A stretch of DNA of 64,000 nucleotides from Branchiostoma floridae (Eukaryota > Chordata > Leptocardii > Amphioxiformes > Branchiostomatidae): positions 23,418,273 through 23,482,272 of the forward strand of contig NC_049981.1 of the NCBI RefSeq assembly GCF_000003815.2, in the 5' to 3' direction. Below the pieces are notes generated by a model. It was not told the DNA's origin, made no database searches, and saw nothing but the letters and a program-made list of their open reading frames with translations. Position numbers and translations under genes: made by a program. This document shows positions 34,701-48,600 of this stretch, one piece after another. Numbering within the stretch: position 1 is the stretch's first letter; every line of letters starts with the position of its first letter.

Positions 34701-36626
34701 CACAAATAACACAGATCTATGCATAAAACACACAATACAGTAAGTGGGATATGATCACAGCAAGTACAATTAAAGAAAATGGACGATAACACTGTACAGT
34801 CATGTAAAAAAGCTTACCTTACAGAAATCTTTGCAACACACTCTAAAATAAAAACCAATCAATAATATATAATAATTCACAAAAATTGCACACAACAATG
34901 GCTAGACTGGAATTCCATGCTACATTTCTCACCTCCGGTGATTGGGTAGGACCAGATGTTACTAGGTCCTAAGGGGTGAGACATCTCTCCCAGCATGGCC
35001 GAAGACCCGGCCTTTTTGTGGGCCCTCTCCGTGCCGATGGGTTTGGGCTTCCTCTCCTGGCCAGGCTTGTCCGCACCGATGGGGGTGGGGGAGGGGGACG
35101 CACTGCTGCCAATGGGGGAGGAGCGAGGGGACTGCGGGGGGATGGGGGACTCGGACGACGCGGCCGTGGAAGGGGTGGAGGATCGGGTGGAGTTGTGCGC
35201 GGGGAGGGGGGTGAAGATGTCGGACCCAGCGGGGGGAGCGGACATGGGGGAGGTGGTGTAGTTGGGAGGGGAGCTGTTGGGGTAGTGTCCCTGCGGCATG
35301 TTGTTCTGCTGCTGCTGCTGCGCGCCCCTGTAGCCTCCGGGCGCCACCGAACCGTTCATCCCCTCGGCCTGCTGAGACTGGTCCGAGGTGTAGCTGTTGG
35401 GGAACAGGAGGTTGGGGATGTCGCCCATGGACTTGGGCCGGGAGGACACCGTGAACATGGTACGGGGCTGCCCGACCTGTCCGAACGGGGAGTTCCCGCT
35501 GAATGGAGAGTACGCCGGGGCGGAGTAGTCTTGGGGCGCAGACTGAGGGACCGATGCGGACATCTGGGACTGGATCCGGTGTGGGGAGCCGACGTGAGAC
35601 GCGCTAGCGACTCCCGGCGCCATGGACATGGGAGGGTTCTCTCTTCGTCCAGGCGGACCAATCAAGCCGACAGAGCCACCGGATGAGGGCAGTCCTGACG
35701 TCACCATGGTTACAGTACTTTTGACCTCGGAGGGAAGCGTAACGTGTGCGGGTCTTGCTGCGTGCAAAATGGGCTGGGCTTGTGACGTCTGCAGTCTTGC
35801 GCCAGGTGGGCCGACCTTGTCTGCAAAGGTAGTGTTTGTTCCGGCAGTGGGGGCCTGCGTTGTGTACGTGGCCGAACCCCGAGAGAGCTGCTCCGATCTT
35901 CCTCTCATGGCGGGGGGCGGCATGTTGCCATCGGAGAAGAGCTGTCGTCTGGCGGACTCCACGTTCGGAGGCTGGGGGACGCCCGACGCGGTAGAACTCG
36001 ACACGGCGTGCGCGGTCGTGGTGGACGCTGTGGTGGTCGTCGTCGTGGCAGCTGTCACCACGGTGCTCGCTCCTTGCATGTGATGCGGTACGGACGACGG
36101 TCCCTTCTGACCCTGAGCGACGACGGCCGGCGGGGCAGGGCGTACGGGAAACGTTCCCCAGCCTGGGGCAGGGTGAGGGAACGGCGGCGGAAGCTGCGTC
36201 ATTGCCGCCTGGATCCCCGGGTGTCTCAGCGATTGGGACTGGATCTGGTTTAAAACAGCCGGGTTGGAGTATAAGGGAATACTGCTGGTGGCAGGGTTCG
36301 ACAAACTTCTCTGAGTCTTGGTACTTCCACCTGTTGTTATCTGCTTCTGCCCTGCGACGACTGTTCCGGACTGTGCCATCACGGGCGGTTTCCCCGTAAC
36401 CACGGAGACCGCCGTCATGGGAACCCTTCCTGTCGCCGTGGTCGGAACCTTTGCCGCTGACTGTTTCCCCACAGCTGGCTTGTTGGAAGGAGGGGAGGTG
36501 GATGGGGAGGTTTTCGACGCTACCTTTGGTTTTACCCTGGGGATGATCTCGGCCAACTCTCGATCCGGTTCCTTTATCAGGGCATTCAAAAGGTTTTGGG
36601 CTTGTCTCATCCCATCATTGTTTCCT
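31778..36626 (-). CDS. ANKHD1: ANKHD1 exons 33-36: C-terminal disordered tail
   Basis: Exons 36626-34933 (1694 nt), 33172-32988, 32259-32065, 31804-31778. After the end of the KH domain the tail is Pro/Ser/Thr/Gln-rich, with few conserved islands: WGTFPVRP, ESARRQLF (vertebrate SSVRKQLF), FGQVGQPR, and GTERAHK followed by GPSNIWSYPI (vertebrate GTERLARI and HSGIWSFG). The end, QGWGMWNQQ then TGA, gives a compact final exon of nine codons including the stop. An AATAAA on the minus strand (31773-31768) begins about 5 nt after the stop, too close to be the sole poly-A signal. Confidence 0.9.
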
Positions 36627-39600
36627 CTGGAACAGAAAAACAAAAGAAACATGTCAGAATAAAGGTATTGGCAGCAGCATTCAAGGAAATGCCAAACAAA
36701 GGTAGCCCCCAGCACTGCCAGCAGGAACCAATATTAGAAATGAGGTTGACTGTTAGTATCAGCTATGTTGAGTAGGAGTAGTGTAGTACAAAAACAAGAG
36801 TACAGTGTCTTAACTTCAAGTTCACAGCTTCAAAAGTAGGCCAGTCTTGCTGTCAGTGCCTTTATTGATTCTTTGTTGAAATGTCATGTAAAGAAACTAG
36901 TGAAATGACCAGTTACAAACCAACATGCGGCCAGTACAAGACATCTAAATGTGAAAGAGTTTCTCACTTGATGGTGATCCATCGGTCTCCACTGGCAGTT
37001 TTCTGTTTGTCCAGCTCAATGTGAGCTCCGGAGACTTCCCTGATGGCGTTTATATTGCACCCTCCTCGTCCAATCACACGGCTCACTGCACTTCCCGGGA
37101 CCAACATCCGCTTCGACCTTATATGGGCAAAGGGTGGATTAAACAGGTTTCAAATCACAATGTCAAAAAAAAATCAGGCTTTCCTCTTACTGTCTTACAT
37201 TTGACAAAGTTAAAACGACTTATCTGACCTTGAGCATACTAAATCTCACAACTTCTCATTTTGGGGTACCAGTAAAGAATCTAGCAATCTTTTTTATCAG
37301 TATAAACTCTTTATACACTCTATCATGCCTTAGCAACTTCTTCTATTCATAACTGCTTCTATGAAATTACAATACCAGGTCCTAATACAATTGGTTGAAC
37401 ATAACTGTGACAAGCTGTAAGTGGGTACCCCTAACAACTTGACATTACTGTGTGGGTGTGGCCATGAGTCATCCTGTCTCTCAACCGCAACATCACAGGA
37501 CCCAAGCCAAACAATTAGCATCCACATCTTCCACCAGTGACACTGAGGTGATCTGGGAGCAACTGGATATGATTTTGGAAACGATCAAGACGTTTCAGAT
37601 AGCCATCCAGTGTCCTTCGTCAGTGACACTGTCGAAATCATGTTGGAGAAAGTTTTTATACCCTAGCTGTAAACTGATATGCTTTGTCCACTTACTTTTT
37701 TGGTATGACTTCCTTCCAGCCCTCCTCCTTTTTGCTGCCCCGTTTGGGACTGATGGCGACCGTTGCCGAGGGTTTGACCGAGATGGTGGTGACGGTGCTC
37801 GTCGTGGCGATGGATTGTTTCATCATCCCGTGGGGGAGCATCACCGGACTCAGGCCAGAGTGAGATTCCGACGCACTGAGGAAGGATAACAACACAGAAA
37901 AACTGTTGATATGGTGGTGCAATAAAAGTATTTATTGTGAATACTTAAAAGATCAAACAGACAAAAAAGGGCTTAAACTTTGTAAATATATAAACATTAT
38001 AGACATTTGATGTCTGCCACTGAACAGAACTGCTTTCTTAGATTTTTACCTTTGCACTGTCTCTGAGTATGAATGGGAACATTAAAAAGCTCTGCTACAA
38101 CATAGCTGGTATACAGTTAGCCAACTTTAAAATCTCTTTTACTATACATCGGTAGACAAAGTGGATAAGTTTACAGGATGATAAAAGAAGGGCCAATGTC
38201 TTTTTAAGGGTGAAACTTTTTGATACTTACAGCGCAGTTGTCTTGATGACCTTTACCACGTCCTCCGCGTCTCTCGTTATCAGGTTTCCCTTGCTCCTCT
38301 TTGGTTTGATTGCCTCGTCAAAATCGTCCAGTTCCCCCGCTGAGCTTTTCTTTTCCTGTTTGGCGTCCTTTCTGTTCTTCTTCTGGTCTTCACTGGAGTT
38401 GTTTGCTTGAGTATTGGACTCCTCTCTCCCCTTGGACTTTTTCTTGTTCTCTCTTTTGCTCGGCCTGTCTTTAGTTTTGGGGGGCGCCGCATTTGCCATG
38501 GTCGTTTTGGCGACGTTCTTGGTGTTGCGAGATGCCACTGTGGAAACAGTGTCCGTGGTTCGAACTTTCCCTGTTACAGAGAAAGCAAAGGCTTTAACAC
38601 AAGAAGAGTCATTTCTGATGTCTTTTAAGCTGTGAAAAAAAAGTTGAATGAATCCGAACCCAAAATTACAAGTACCATTTTATTTTGTTTTCAATCTCAT
38701 CATGTTTTATGATATATTTTTTTTACCTATGGTTGTGGTGGTTGAGGCAGCTGGGGGATCCAGTGGTACAGGCTCTTCTGAAAAATGCAACACAACATTG
38801 TCAGCACTATTGAAAAATGATAGTAGAGTATTTCTGATAATCATAACAGAATGTGGCCACAGAAGCAAGGGTCACCTCCATTCACAACCTTAACACAATT
38901 AATATATACAGTCAAAACTGGAGACGAAGACCACTCAGGGGACCGATAAAATCTCGTCCCTGTGGACAGGTGGTCACTATAGATAAGGTTGTACACATGG
39001 GACAAATTATCAGAGGGACCACCAAAAAGGGGTCAGGTGGTTCTTATGTAGAGGTAGTCAGTTGTAGTAGATTGACTGTTTATATGGAGTGACTTGGAAG
39101 CATTGCAAAGGCTAGAGAAATTCTTGATATAAGGATATGTGTTTTATTTGCTTTAACTTGTATACCTTCCACCTCCTCTTCCTCTTTCTTGTTTTCTGGT
39201 GACTCGTCTTGTTGTTCCTTCTCCTTAGCCTGCTGCTTTTCCTTCCTTTTCTGCCGCTTCTTCTCCCGCCGTCTTGCTGCTGCCTCTTTCTTTTTCTCTT
39301 CGCGAGTCTGAGTAGTATAGAATGTGGTATCAAAGTAGAGCTTTTCAGGCAGCAGTGGCAAGGCCAGTATAATGAGTAACATAAATAGGTCTTCCAAAGC
39401 AATTACAATACATTTTATCAAAATACATACCATCTAACCCCACTCCCTTCACTACCCCTTACTCTTTCTGTGGAAAAATTATTGTCAAAGAAAACAAACC
39501 TTTTCCATGTCTAACTCTTCCAGAAGGATGGAGGCATTTTTGTTGGCCTCTGCTGCCTGCCTGTCCTTGGCACTCACTATGATCTCCATACTCTGGTGGC

Positions 39601-42600
39601 ACTTCTTCAACAGTTCCTACACGTCCAAAAGGTTCACAGTTGTAACTTTTAAATTCCTCATTACATTTCTTTAAGCACAACTTATCAACTTTTGACGTGA
39701 CACAACACATTCTATAGGGTATGTATACAAAACGAATATGCAGTTGACTTCAAAATTGCCATCAAAATATAGGAGTCAAACAAACTGGGGAACATAGCTC
39801 TTAAGATGAATAGTCAGTTACAGAGAAGGTTTTACAGTTATTGCTGAACTAAGCATCTTCATAGTCGTATTCCAACAAGTCACTGGTAGGGATTTTCTAT
39901 GACATAATTTAAAGATCATACTTGTGTAGTACGTACCTTATCTGAGATGGTGGCTATGTATCTCATACACTCCTGGTCTGATGGGAACTGAGTCACCTCC
40001 TTCACCAGCCATCGCACCACCTTTACATGGCCCTGGAGCACAAACACAGCACAATAAGTGTCATCACAAGAGACAGCACTTGTAATAGTTCAAATTTCAT
40101 GCGATATATGGGTTACAAAAACAAGACTGTTCTTCAAGCTTGCCTAACTGCAAGAAGTTATATTCTTTTCAGCTCCAAACAATTTTCCTCAATCAAGTAT
40201 TTTTCTGCAATCCCAAATATTTTTTCCGTAATTCAAAACATTTTTCTGCAATCCGAATGATTTTTCTGCAATACCAAATTTTTTTCCACCATCCCCAACA
40301 TTTTCTGCAATTCAAGATGATCTTCGGCAATCCTACCAATTCAAACATTCTTAGAGGAGAATATTTCCGGATGAAGTGTTTGCAAAACAAATCGTAACAG
40401 ACTACATACAGTTGCAAAACAGAAAAGGGTTACAGAACCTTTAAAAAATCTTGATAAACAAGAATTATTCAAAGCTGGTGTGATACGCTGAAGGGCGGTT
40501 ATACCGGCTATATAGATACAGATACAGAAATGTAAGGTTACCTTTCTGAAGGTGGCCATGAGGGGTGTGATCTTCCTGTTGTCTTCAGCATCCTTGTCGG
40601 CCCCAGCGCTCACCAACAACTGGACCACATCCAGGTGACCGCCATTTGCCGCCAACCACAGGGGCGTGTTGCCCTTCTTGTTTCGCACGTCGATCTGGGC
40701 TCCTCTGTAAGATAACAGACAAAAGGTTAAGTTCATTTGAGTTTGCATAGACATAATTTCAGAGTAAGAAGCAATCTCAGTAGAAACAACCCTAGTAAAG
40801 CAGTAACTATAAGCATAAAACTCCACTGCACATTTCATGACTATATATTATGGTAATATATGGCTACTTTATGACACATTGTGTCTTGTCAGTTGCTCTG
40901 TGTATCTCATGTATCTAGGTAAGAAGCTTCTTAAAAAAAAAGCTTAAACAATTTTAGGTCTAATCATATTAAAAAACCATTGCAGGCACATTCAGAATTT
41001 CTATGTGATCCATGATTCCCAATGACAATATTTTGGTATATCAAAACAGTTAAGACCTATGTCCTTGGCTAACCTCTGAATGAGAAGTTCGCAGAACTTG
41101 TAGTGGCCCTTGTCGGCTGCGATGGTGAGGGCGGTGTCGCGGGAGGACGGGACCGGAGCGGCGTTGACGTCAGCACCTTTGTCGAGCAACACACGTCCGA
41201 CCTCCGCGTACCCTCCGGACGCTGCCTCCATGAGCGGAGTCAGACCAGTCTGGGGACAGAGAACAAATAGTTTGTTAGGCAGGGGGCACAACTCATGGTC
41301 TGTTCAAGGCTAGAACGGTCCCTTTTATACACAATTTGTAGAAATAACCCTGAAGTGGGGGAACTAAAATAAACAAAAAATAAAACAAACAAACAGGTAA
41401 GATAATTATTTAATAACTTATTTAATAACTAATAAACTATCAATTCAAATGAGTTTAATGTGTGCAAGCATACACCATCAATAGTTACTCCTTGTCTGGA
41501 ATAACAGAAAGGATCTACCTTACTTTTCTATCTTCTGGCATCTAAGGACACTTTCAACAAAAGACTACCTCCAAAAAAAGGCTTTACAATCTGCAGTTTT
41601 GTGGTATGTTGTGATCTGCTAAGAAGCATCATGTCTGTGTGTTTTCAAAAAGAATCTGACCTTTGCCCTATGTTCTACATTGGCTTTGCGGTCCACCAGT
41701 AGGCTGACCACCTCATGACGTCCTTGAAAACACGCCAAGGTCAGGGCCGTGTTCCTGTTAGTCTCGATCTGCAACAGTCAATGTAGCTCTATCATGTCAG
41801 TAAATGTGAATCTTGCACTAATAAAAATGCAACTTTCTAGGCTGCCCACTACATATCCAGATCCAGACAGTGAGGATATCTTTGATGGCAAACTTCTGGC
41901 CAATTACTAGTACTAGTGGCATTTACATAAACTAAGGCTTCTTACATTCAGTGTTCATGTTATTGCAATGGTTCAGATGCACCGATTGCACGCTCAATGT
42001 TAGGGATATATTAGAAGAATCGAGTCCTAACTACTGTTGAAAGTCTGCTAAATTAATGTCATTCAAAGAAACCAAAATATAACACCGATTAAATTCAATT
42101 ACAAAAGTATTATTCAATTTATACAGATTTGTACTAAATGTACACCCTTTTCCATTTAACAAACATGCAGGGAAACTGCCCAATTTTGAATGTTACAGAA
42201 AATAGCTTTTATTGACCTTATGTGTACTTTGATGATTTTTCCTGTCTTCCCCAAGATGTCTACTTAGTCCTGAGTGGTACTTACCTGGGCATTGATGTCA
42301 CTCCCCATGTCCAGTAACAGCTTGACCGCCTGAGTGTGGCCATTCATGGCAGCCAGCATCAGTGGAGAGATGCCCAGTTTGCTCCCAGTCCTGGAAAAGT
42401 AGGCAACCAACAAACATAAGAGTATATAAGAGGTGCAACAGTGCCTCCTATGGATTTTTTTCAATAACTGCAGCAAGCAGGCTGGAACACAGCTTGAGCA
42501 ATTAAAAATTATCACATTTCAGATATAACTCTCCTTTTCGTTGGTTTAGACAACTGAATTTTTCTGGTCAGTAGGAACCATCACAACACTTCTATGGTGA

Positions 42601-45600
42601 CATGATTTTTATTCAAATGAAAGAGAGCAAAAGGAAACCAAGCAAATAGTGCTGGTAATGATGTTCTACTGACCTGGAGTTGATCTCTGCCCCGTGTTGC
42701 AGCAGTAGCTTGATGATGTTGACGTATCCACCAGATGCAGCCAGGCTCAGGGGGGTGTAGTCTGACACGTTACGGTGCTCCTTATTGGCTCCCCTGGCCA
42801 GGAGAAGTTCCACAACCTGCGCATGAAAGCAGCATAAAGTTTGAGCAAAACCTTGTTTTTGGTGATACCTCTTGGATGGATGGTGATGAAAACCAACCAA
42901 ATCACATCACATGATTACAATTTGAAAGAAATGACTTCTGGCATTAGGGCTGTCTCCAGGACTCCAAAAATTCACCCCATCCATCCCAAATTAAACCCAT
43001 CCATCCCAAAAACCTTCAGTACATAAAATTGATGAAAATGTGTTTTCCTAAGCTCAAAAAGACAGATTTTACAAGAAAAATCAACAACATTGGCTCCCAA
43101 ACTATGAGAGGGATGGAAAAAGATTTAAAGCTGGACACAGCCATGTTTGGTATCCTGTAAGTTGTTGTACTACCTCCTGCCTTCCTCCAGAGCATGCTAG
43201 TGAGAGGGGCGTGTCCTTGGTCCTCTCGGACTGGGCCTCGATGTCCGCCCCATGGTCCAACAGTACCTCCACCACGCTGGAGTGTCCCGCGGTCGCAGCC
43301 AGGATCAGGGGGGTGAACCCTGCGCAAAACGTCACAAGTGAATGAATTCTATAAACTAGATGCTACTTATTTGATTCTCTTAATATAAGATGCATACAAC
43401 AATTCTTACATGTTGAACATGTTGCCTACATGTAGCCAATAGACTTGAACCAGTGCAACACCTGTGCATGTTCAGGGTTTTTTCTAGAATAAATAATTGC
43501 AATTGAGCAGCACCACCAATTGCGGGAGATAGGGTTCTCCCTACCAGTGTGTGGTTTTTGAGCATTCTATGACTTTTTAGGGGGTAAAATTACTATCAGA
43601 CAGGTCACAGTTGAAGACTGTGGTCACATGTCATCCTTGGTCAATGAGAGTTTCATGCTTGCCAGAGGATCTGCTCCCCAGGGTAAGGGGGCGCATGGTC
43701 GGGCCCCTTTTACCTTGTTCAAAAAAATCCCTGATATTGTTGATAAACAGACTTGCAGTTTTCTTGTAACCCACAACCAGAAGCCAAAGCCGTGTTTTAT
43801 CCCACCTTTCTTGTCCCTGTGCTCCAGGTTGGCTGCCCGTGCCATCAGCTCCCTGACTAAGTCTTCATGTCCGCCCGCACACGCCAAGGTCAAGGCCGTG
43901 TCATGGTTACTCTCCGTCTGGAAGAACGGAAGAGATTTGGTTACAATTATCTTCTGTGATCTACGCACCCTTACAACAAATGGTCGCAAATAAAAATGAT
44001 TTCACAATCTGCAGTCATGATTTGCTAGAAGGTGCATGGGACGGTGACAATAATCTATGCACCCTTACAACAAATGGCCACCAATATAAACAGATCTTAC
44101 AGTCTGCAGTTTGGTAATTATCTGCTAGAAGCACAACAATCGGCCACCTATAAAATTTTAGTACTATCTGCAGTTTTATCATAACTCGCTAGAAGGTGCA
44201 AGCAACAATAAACTACCCACCTGTGCATCCACCTCGATGCCAGGGTAGATGGGGAGGCTGGGGGCGGGAACGGGGGAAGAGTTGGGGGTGAGGGGGACCG
44301 AGGAGGGCTGGGAGCCGGGGCTGCTGGTGACACACTGGGTGCCTACTGTGTGCATCTGGGGAGAGGAGTAGATCGCAGGCAGCTGGCTGGGATCTGTGGG
44401 GACAAGAGTGCCATCAACAATGTGTTAGCATTACTGGGACATACATGGGTCTCATTTCTATGTTTTACAAGAAAACATGTAACATTGTCTTGCCTTGTCA
44501 CACAACAATATTCCATCTATTCAATTCTAATTTCTGGGAGGACTAAAATATGATAAGTGGTAGCATGCAACTTTTAAATTGCCTCAGTCCCTGAGGTATC
44601 ACCAAAAAAGACATACTCTATCATGGCTCTAACTGCACTTATAGACTTATCACATAGCCATGGCCACCTCTGTCAAAATGTAGAAATGCAAACTAACAAC
44701 ATAAAAATGCAAGTACAGTCAAACCTGTCTATAGCGGCCACTCAAGGGACCGGACAAATTTGGCCACTATAGACAGGTGGCCTCTGTATAGAGGTGGTAA
44801 CTTGTAGATAAAATACCCAGGGGACCAACAAAAAGTGGCCACTATGGACAGGTGGCCCCTCTGTAGAGGTGGCCCCTAATACAGGTTTGACTGTACTGCA
44901 CAGACATGCAGCTGCTCTGTCATTGGTTGAACTGCCACTATCCCATGCTATACTGCTAATTATGATGGACAAAAGCATTGGTCTATCAGAGAGCCCTTTG
45001 AAGTCCACACAGAAGAGTCTTACCTGTAGTACTGTGAGCCAATGGCCTGTCTGGAGTCGGTACAGGAACAACTGAAACATTCCCCTCCACAACATCCCCT
45101 ACATGGGAACTGCCGGGGAGAGGCAGTGCCTGGGTAACCATGGGAACGCCCTGGAAGTTCTGACTGGTCAGCATGGCTCCCATCATGCTCTGGGAGACCA
45201 CGGGTAGCCCTGCCATGGTCTGGGAGAAGGTGAGCCCCTCCATGCCCTGGAGGGGGACCATGGAGAGGGGGGTGGGGAGGACGGGTAGAGTCGCCGGGGT
45301 CAGGGGAGGGGAGATGGGGGTGAAGTCGGTCACTCCAGGGACCATGCTGGGGAGGTATGCTGGGGCGGGGGTCCCCGCGGCCTGGGGAACCGACGCGGCG
45401 CCGTCGGGATCCTTCCGGGGACTGGGAACGGACGGGCTGATCTGGGACGCAGGGTGGACCTGCCCCTCCACCTTGAATGAATAAATGAATAAATGAGTGA
45501 GTAAATGAATTAATGAATGGTTTATTTATTGCACAACACGCCTTAATACACGCATGGAATTAAAAGCTATTGGATGAATGACACTTAATAAAGCCAAAAA

Positions 45601-48600
45601 CCTTCACCTTCTGCACCATGGTGGCCAGCAGGGGCTGGTTGGGCTGGGTGGAAGACACGGGAGCAGGCAGCAGCACAGCCTGGTGGCCTGCTGATCTCCC
45701 AGCCTGGCCTACAGCATCGGGGGCGTCCTGGTGGAGGCAGTTGGAGGCTGCCGGCTGGATCGCCATGTTGGCCGCTGGCTCTCCGGAAGCCACCGCGGGT
45801 AGCGGCTGCGAGTTTACGGGGAACGAGCCCTGGTTCTGAGACGTGGGGAGGAAGAAAGACTGCGGAGAGATGGGGACGAATGCAGTGGCCTGTCCCGGGA
45901 CGGTCGGGACGTAGATCTGCTGTTGAGAAGAAGGGATGGGGAGGGGCTGCTGCGTGAGGGAGGTGGGCAGGAAAGTGAGAGGTTGGGTGGGGAGGGGGAA
46001 GGATGTACTGGCAGCAGGCGCCCCCTGTTGGCTGGGAGCAGCACTGCACACTTCTGTTCCCTGAGGCTGGGTTGCACTGGGCATCTGTCAACAAATAAAC
46101 AAATTGTATAAGATACAAACAGCAACACTGCACATAGTTAACATCTTAGCTTTGTAACCCTCACCAGGGAACTTGCCAGTGTAGCTGAGTATAGTATGCC
46201 CCTTACGCTGTGACTTGTATATATACATTGCGTTGTGATTTGGGCAATTACTATGTGCTTCAATCTGAGTCATTTCTGTTGTTATGTAAAAAAAGGAGAA
46301 AATATTATTACATTCAATTTGACCCTCAAAATGCAGAAAGTGTTTCTAAGTGTTACAAATCCCCAGACCCATCTACAATGCTCAAGCCTTTGCTGCTTGT
46401 CACATGGCTTCCATGCACTAAGATGCCCCCTACACTGTGAAAATATCCACTGAACACTGTAACATAATGATTGTAAGACATAACACTATTGTAGAAGCTG
46501 AAGGGATGTAGTCCTAACCTGTGTCTGGGTCCCAGACTGAGTACTAGCCTGGTTCTGTAAGGCCAGGATCTCGTTCTGTAGCTGTTGGGCTGCCTTCTCC
46601 TGCAGCTCTCGCTCCACTTTCTGTAGCTCCTCTAGAATTCTCTGTTTTTTCTTCAGCTGCTCCTCTCTCTGCCGGTTCAGCTCGGCCATTCTCTCCTTAG
46701 CAGCAGGGTCATTGGGGTCAATCTGGAGACGGAACACTCAGTTAATCCAAAACAAAACAAGGTTGGAATTAAAGAGTGCAGTATCCGTAGAAGCGCAGGA
46801 CGATAAGTCTGAATTACAATGTTATCCTTCTTGCCGAACAAAATCAACGTTCAACAACAAGAAACAAAATATTGCCAGTAAAATCAAAATTCAACATGGT
46901 GGCACCTATGGACAATGGCGAAAACAAGACAGGTTTTGTCAACTGCAGACCTGTAACAATCAATAAAGACCTTCCACATTACCTGTGTGTCCAGCTCTTC
47001 TGCTTGGAGCTGGGCATTCTTCTCTATGGCTTCCTTGATTCTCAACTCCAGCTCGGTCAGCTTCTGCAGCTGGTCATAGTCCACTCCAGTGCTGCAGGCC
47101 AGCTGGGTGCTTACTGACCCATCCCCTGCTGGCACAGCCTGGGAAACCCCACCTAAACAACATGTAGCCTATTGGTTAGACTTGTAGACCGGATCTCTTA
47201 AAGTTTGTACTATACTTGGTGCGGTGGTAGCTATCATGGTTTTATTTTTAACCCTTAATTTCCTCCCCTCTAAATAAAATCAAATGAACGAAATTGTGCA
47301 TCAACTTTGCTTGGCACATGGCTTTGCCGCGCCAAGATGCCCCCCACATTGCGAAAAAATCCACTGAACATTGTTACACAATGATTGTAAGACATGATGC
47401 TTCCTGTAGAAGCTAATAGGAAAACACGTAGTGCTCACTGCTCACCCAGCCCCTGCTGGGACAGCCTTGTAAACCCCACCTAAACAACAAGTGGCCTTGC
47501 AGTTAGGGTTGTAGACAGGGATTCTAAACAGTCTGGGTTTAAACCCATAGAAGGCCTCAGCTGGATTTGTAAATGGGGATAGAAACTTAGTTTATCTGCC
47601 GCAACATAGATAATGTTTGTGTTTTTCATCAACATCAATTGTCATTCCAAAACTTTTGTACCATACTTGCCACTGTGGTAGGAATTGTGGTTTTCCCTTT
47701 AACACCTACTTTCCTCCTCTCTACATTAAATCAAATGAATAAACCTTGCAGTTATGATGCCTTACCGGTGATGTCTGTAGAGGTGAGTTGTCCAGGTCTC
47801 TGGTCTGGTTCCTGCGGGGGGACCACAGTAGGAAGGGCCTGGGTTGGCACACGAGGAGCCTACAGTACAGCAGTATAAAACCATAGCCTTGTTATCACCA
47901 TGTTATACAAGGTTCCAACAAAACTATGAATTACAAAATTCTTTGCACACAACCAAATGATTTAATACACCAATGTTTCGATGACCATCTGTCACGTTCC
48001 TCAGGACAATTCTGACCGATTCATATTGCACTGCAGCATGCTTACTGCCACTGCTTACAGATCCAGTCCAAGATTACTACTACATGAATTCCAAACATTT
48101 GATAAAAGAAAATATATTTCCACACAGTATTTTAGTTAACAATACCAAAGACTAAACAATGTCCCACTTCAGACAAATCAGCACTGAACAAAAACACGTA
48201 CATGGGGTAAATTTATATGTAGTCATAACTTCCAGGAAATTTGTTTCTTTCCAAGATTTTTTTTGGTGCTTTCTGAACAAAGAATGTTCCAAAATAGGCA
48301 GTAGAAGGGGAAGAAAACAAAACATGAAATAGTCACTTGTCATCAATCTGACATATCTTTTAACTTAATAATGTCTGGTTTAATGTTGTCAAAGATTACT
48401 TTCACCCCTCTTCAAATTACTACCTTCTACCACCTTCCCCCTCCTTTTTCTTCTGTTGGTACGGCCCACAGTGAGATGAGATACAAGGTGAAAAGAGATG
48501 TACATGTACCTGGAAGTTGGGTGAAGACACAACAGACACAAAGGGGAGGAGTGTGAAGTCTTGAGTGAACATCTTCACGACCAGGACAGAAGATGAAGAG

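Noticed and set aside
34976-35686. 236-codon plus-strand frame opposite ANKHD1 exon 33
   Set aside because: Gly/Arg-rich low-complexity antisense shadow of a GC-rich Pro/Ser coding exon; no domain and the minus strand is clearly coding.
40193-40417. 74-codon minus-strand frame rich in Lys/Leu/Cys
   Set aside because: Arises from a degenerate short tandem repeat in an intron.
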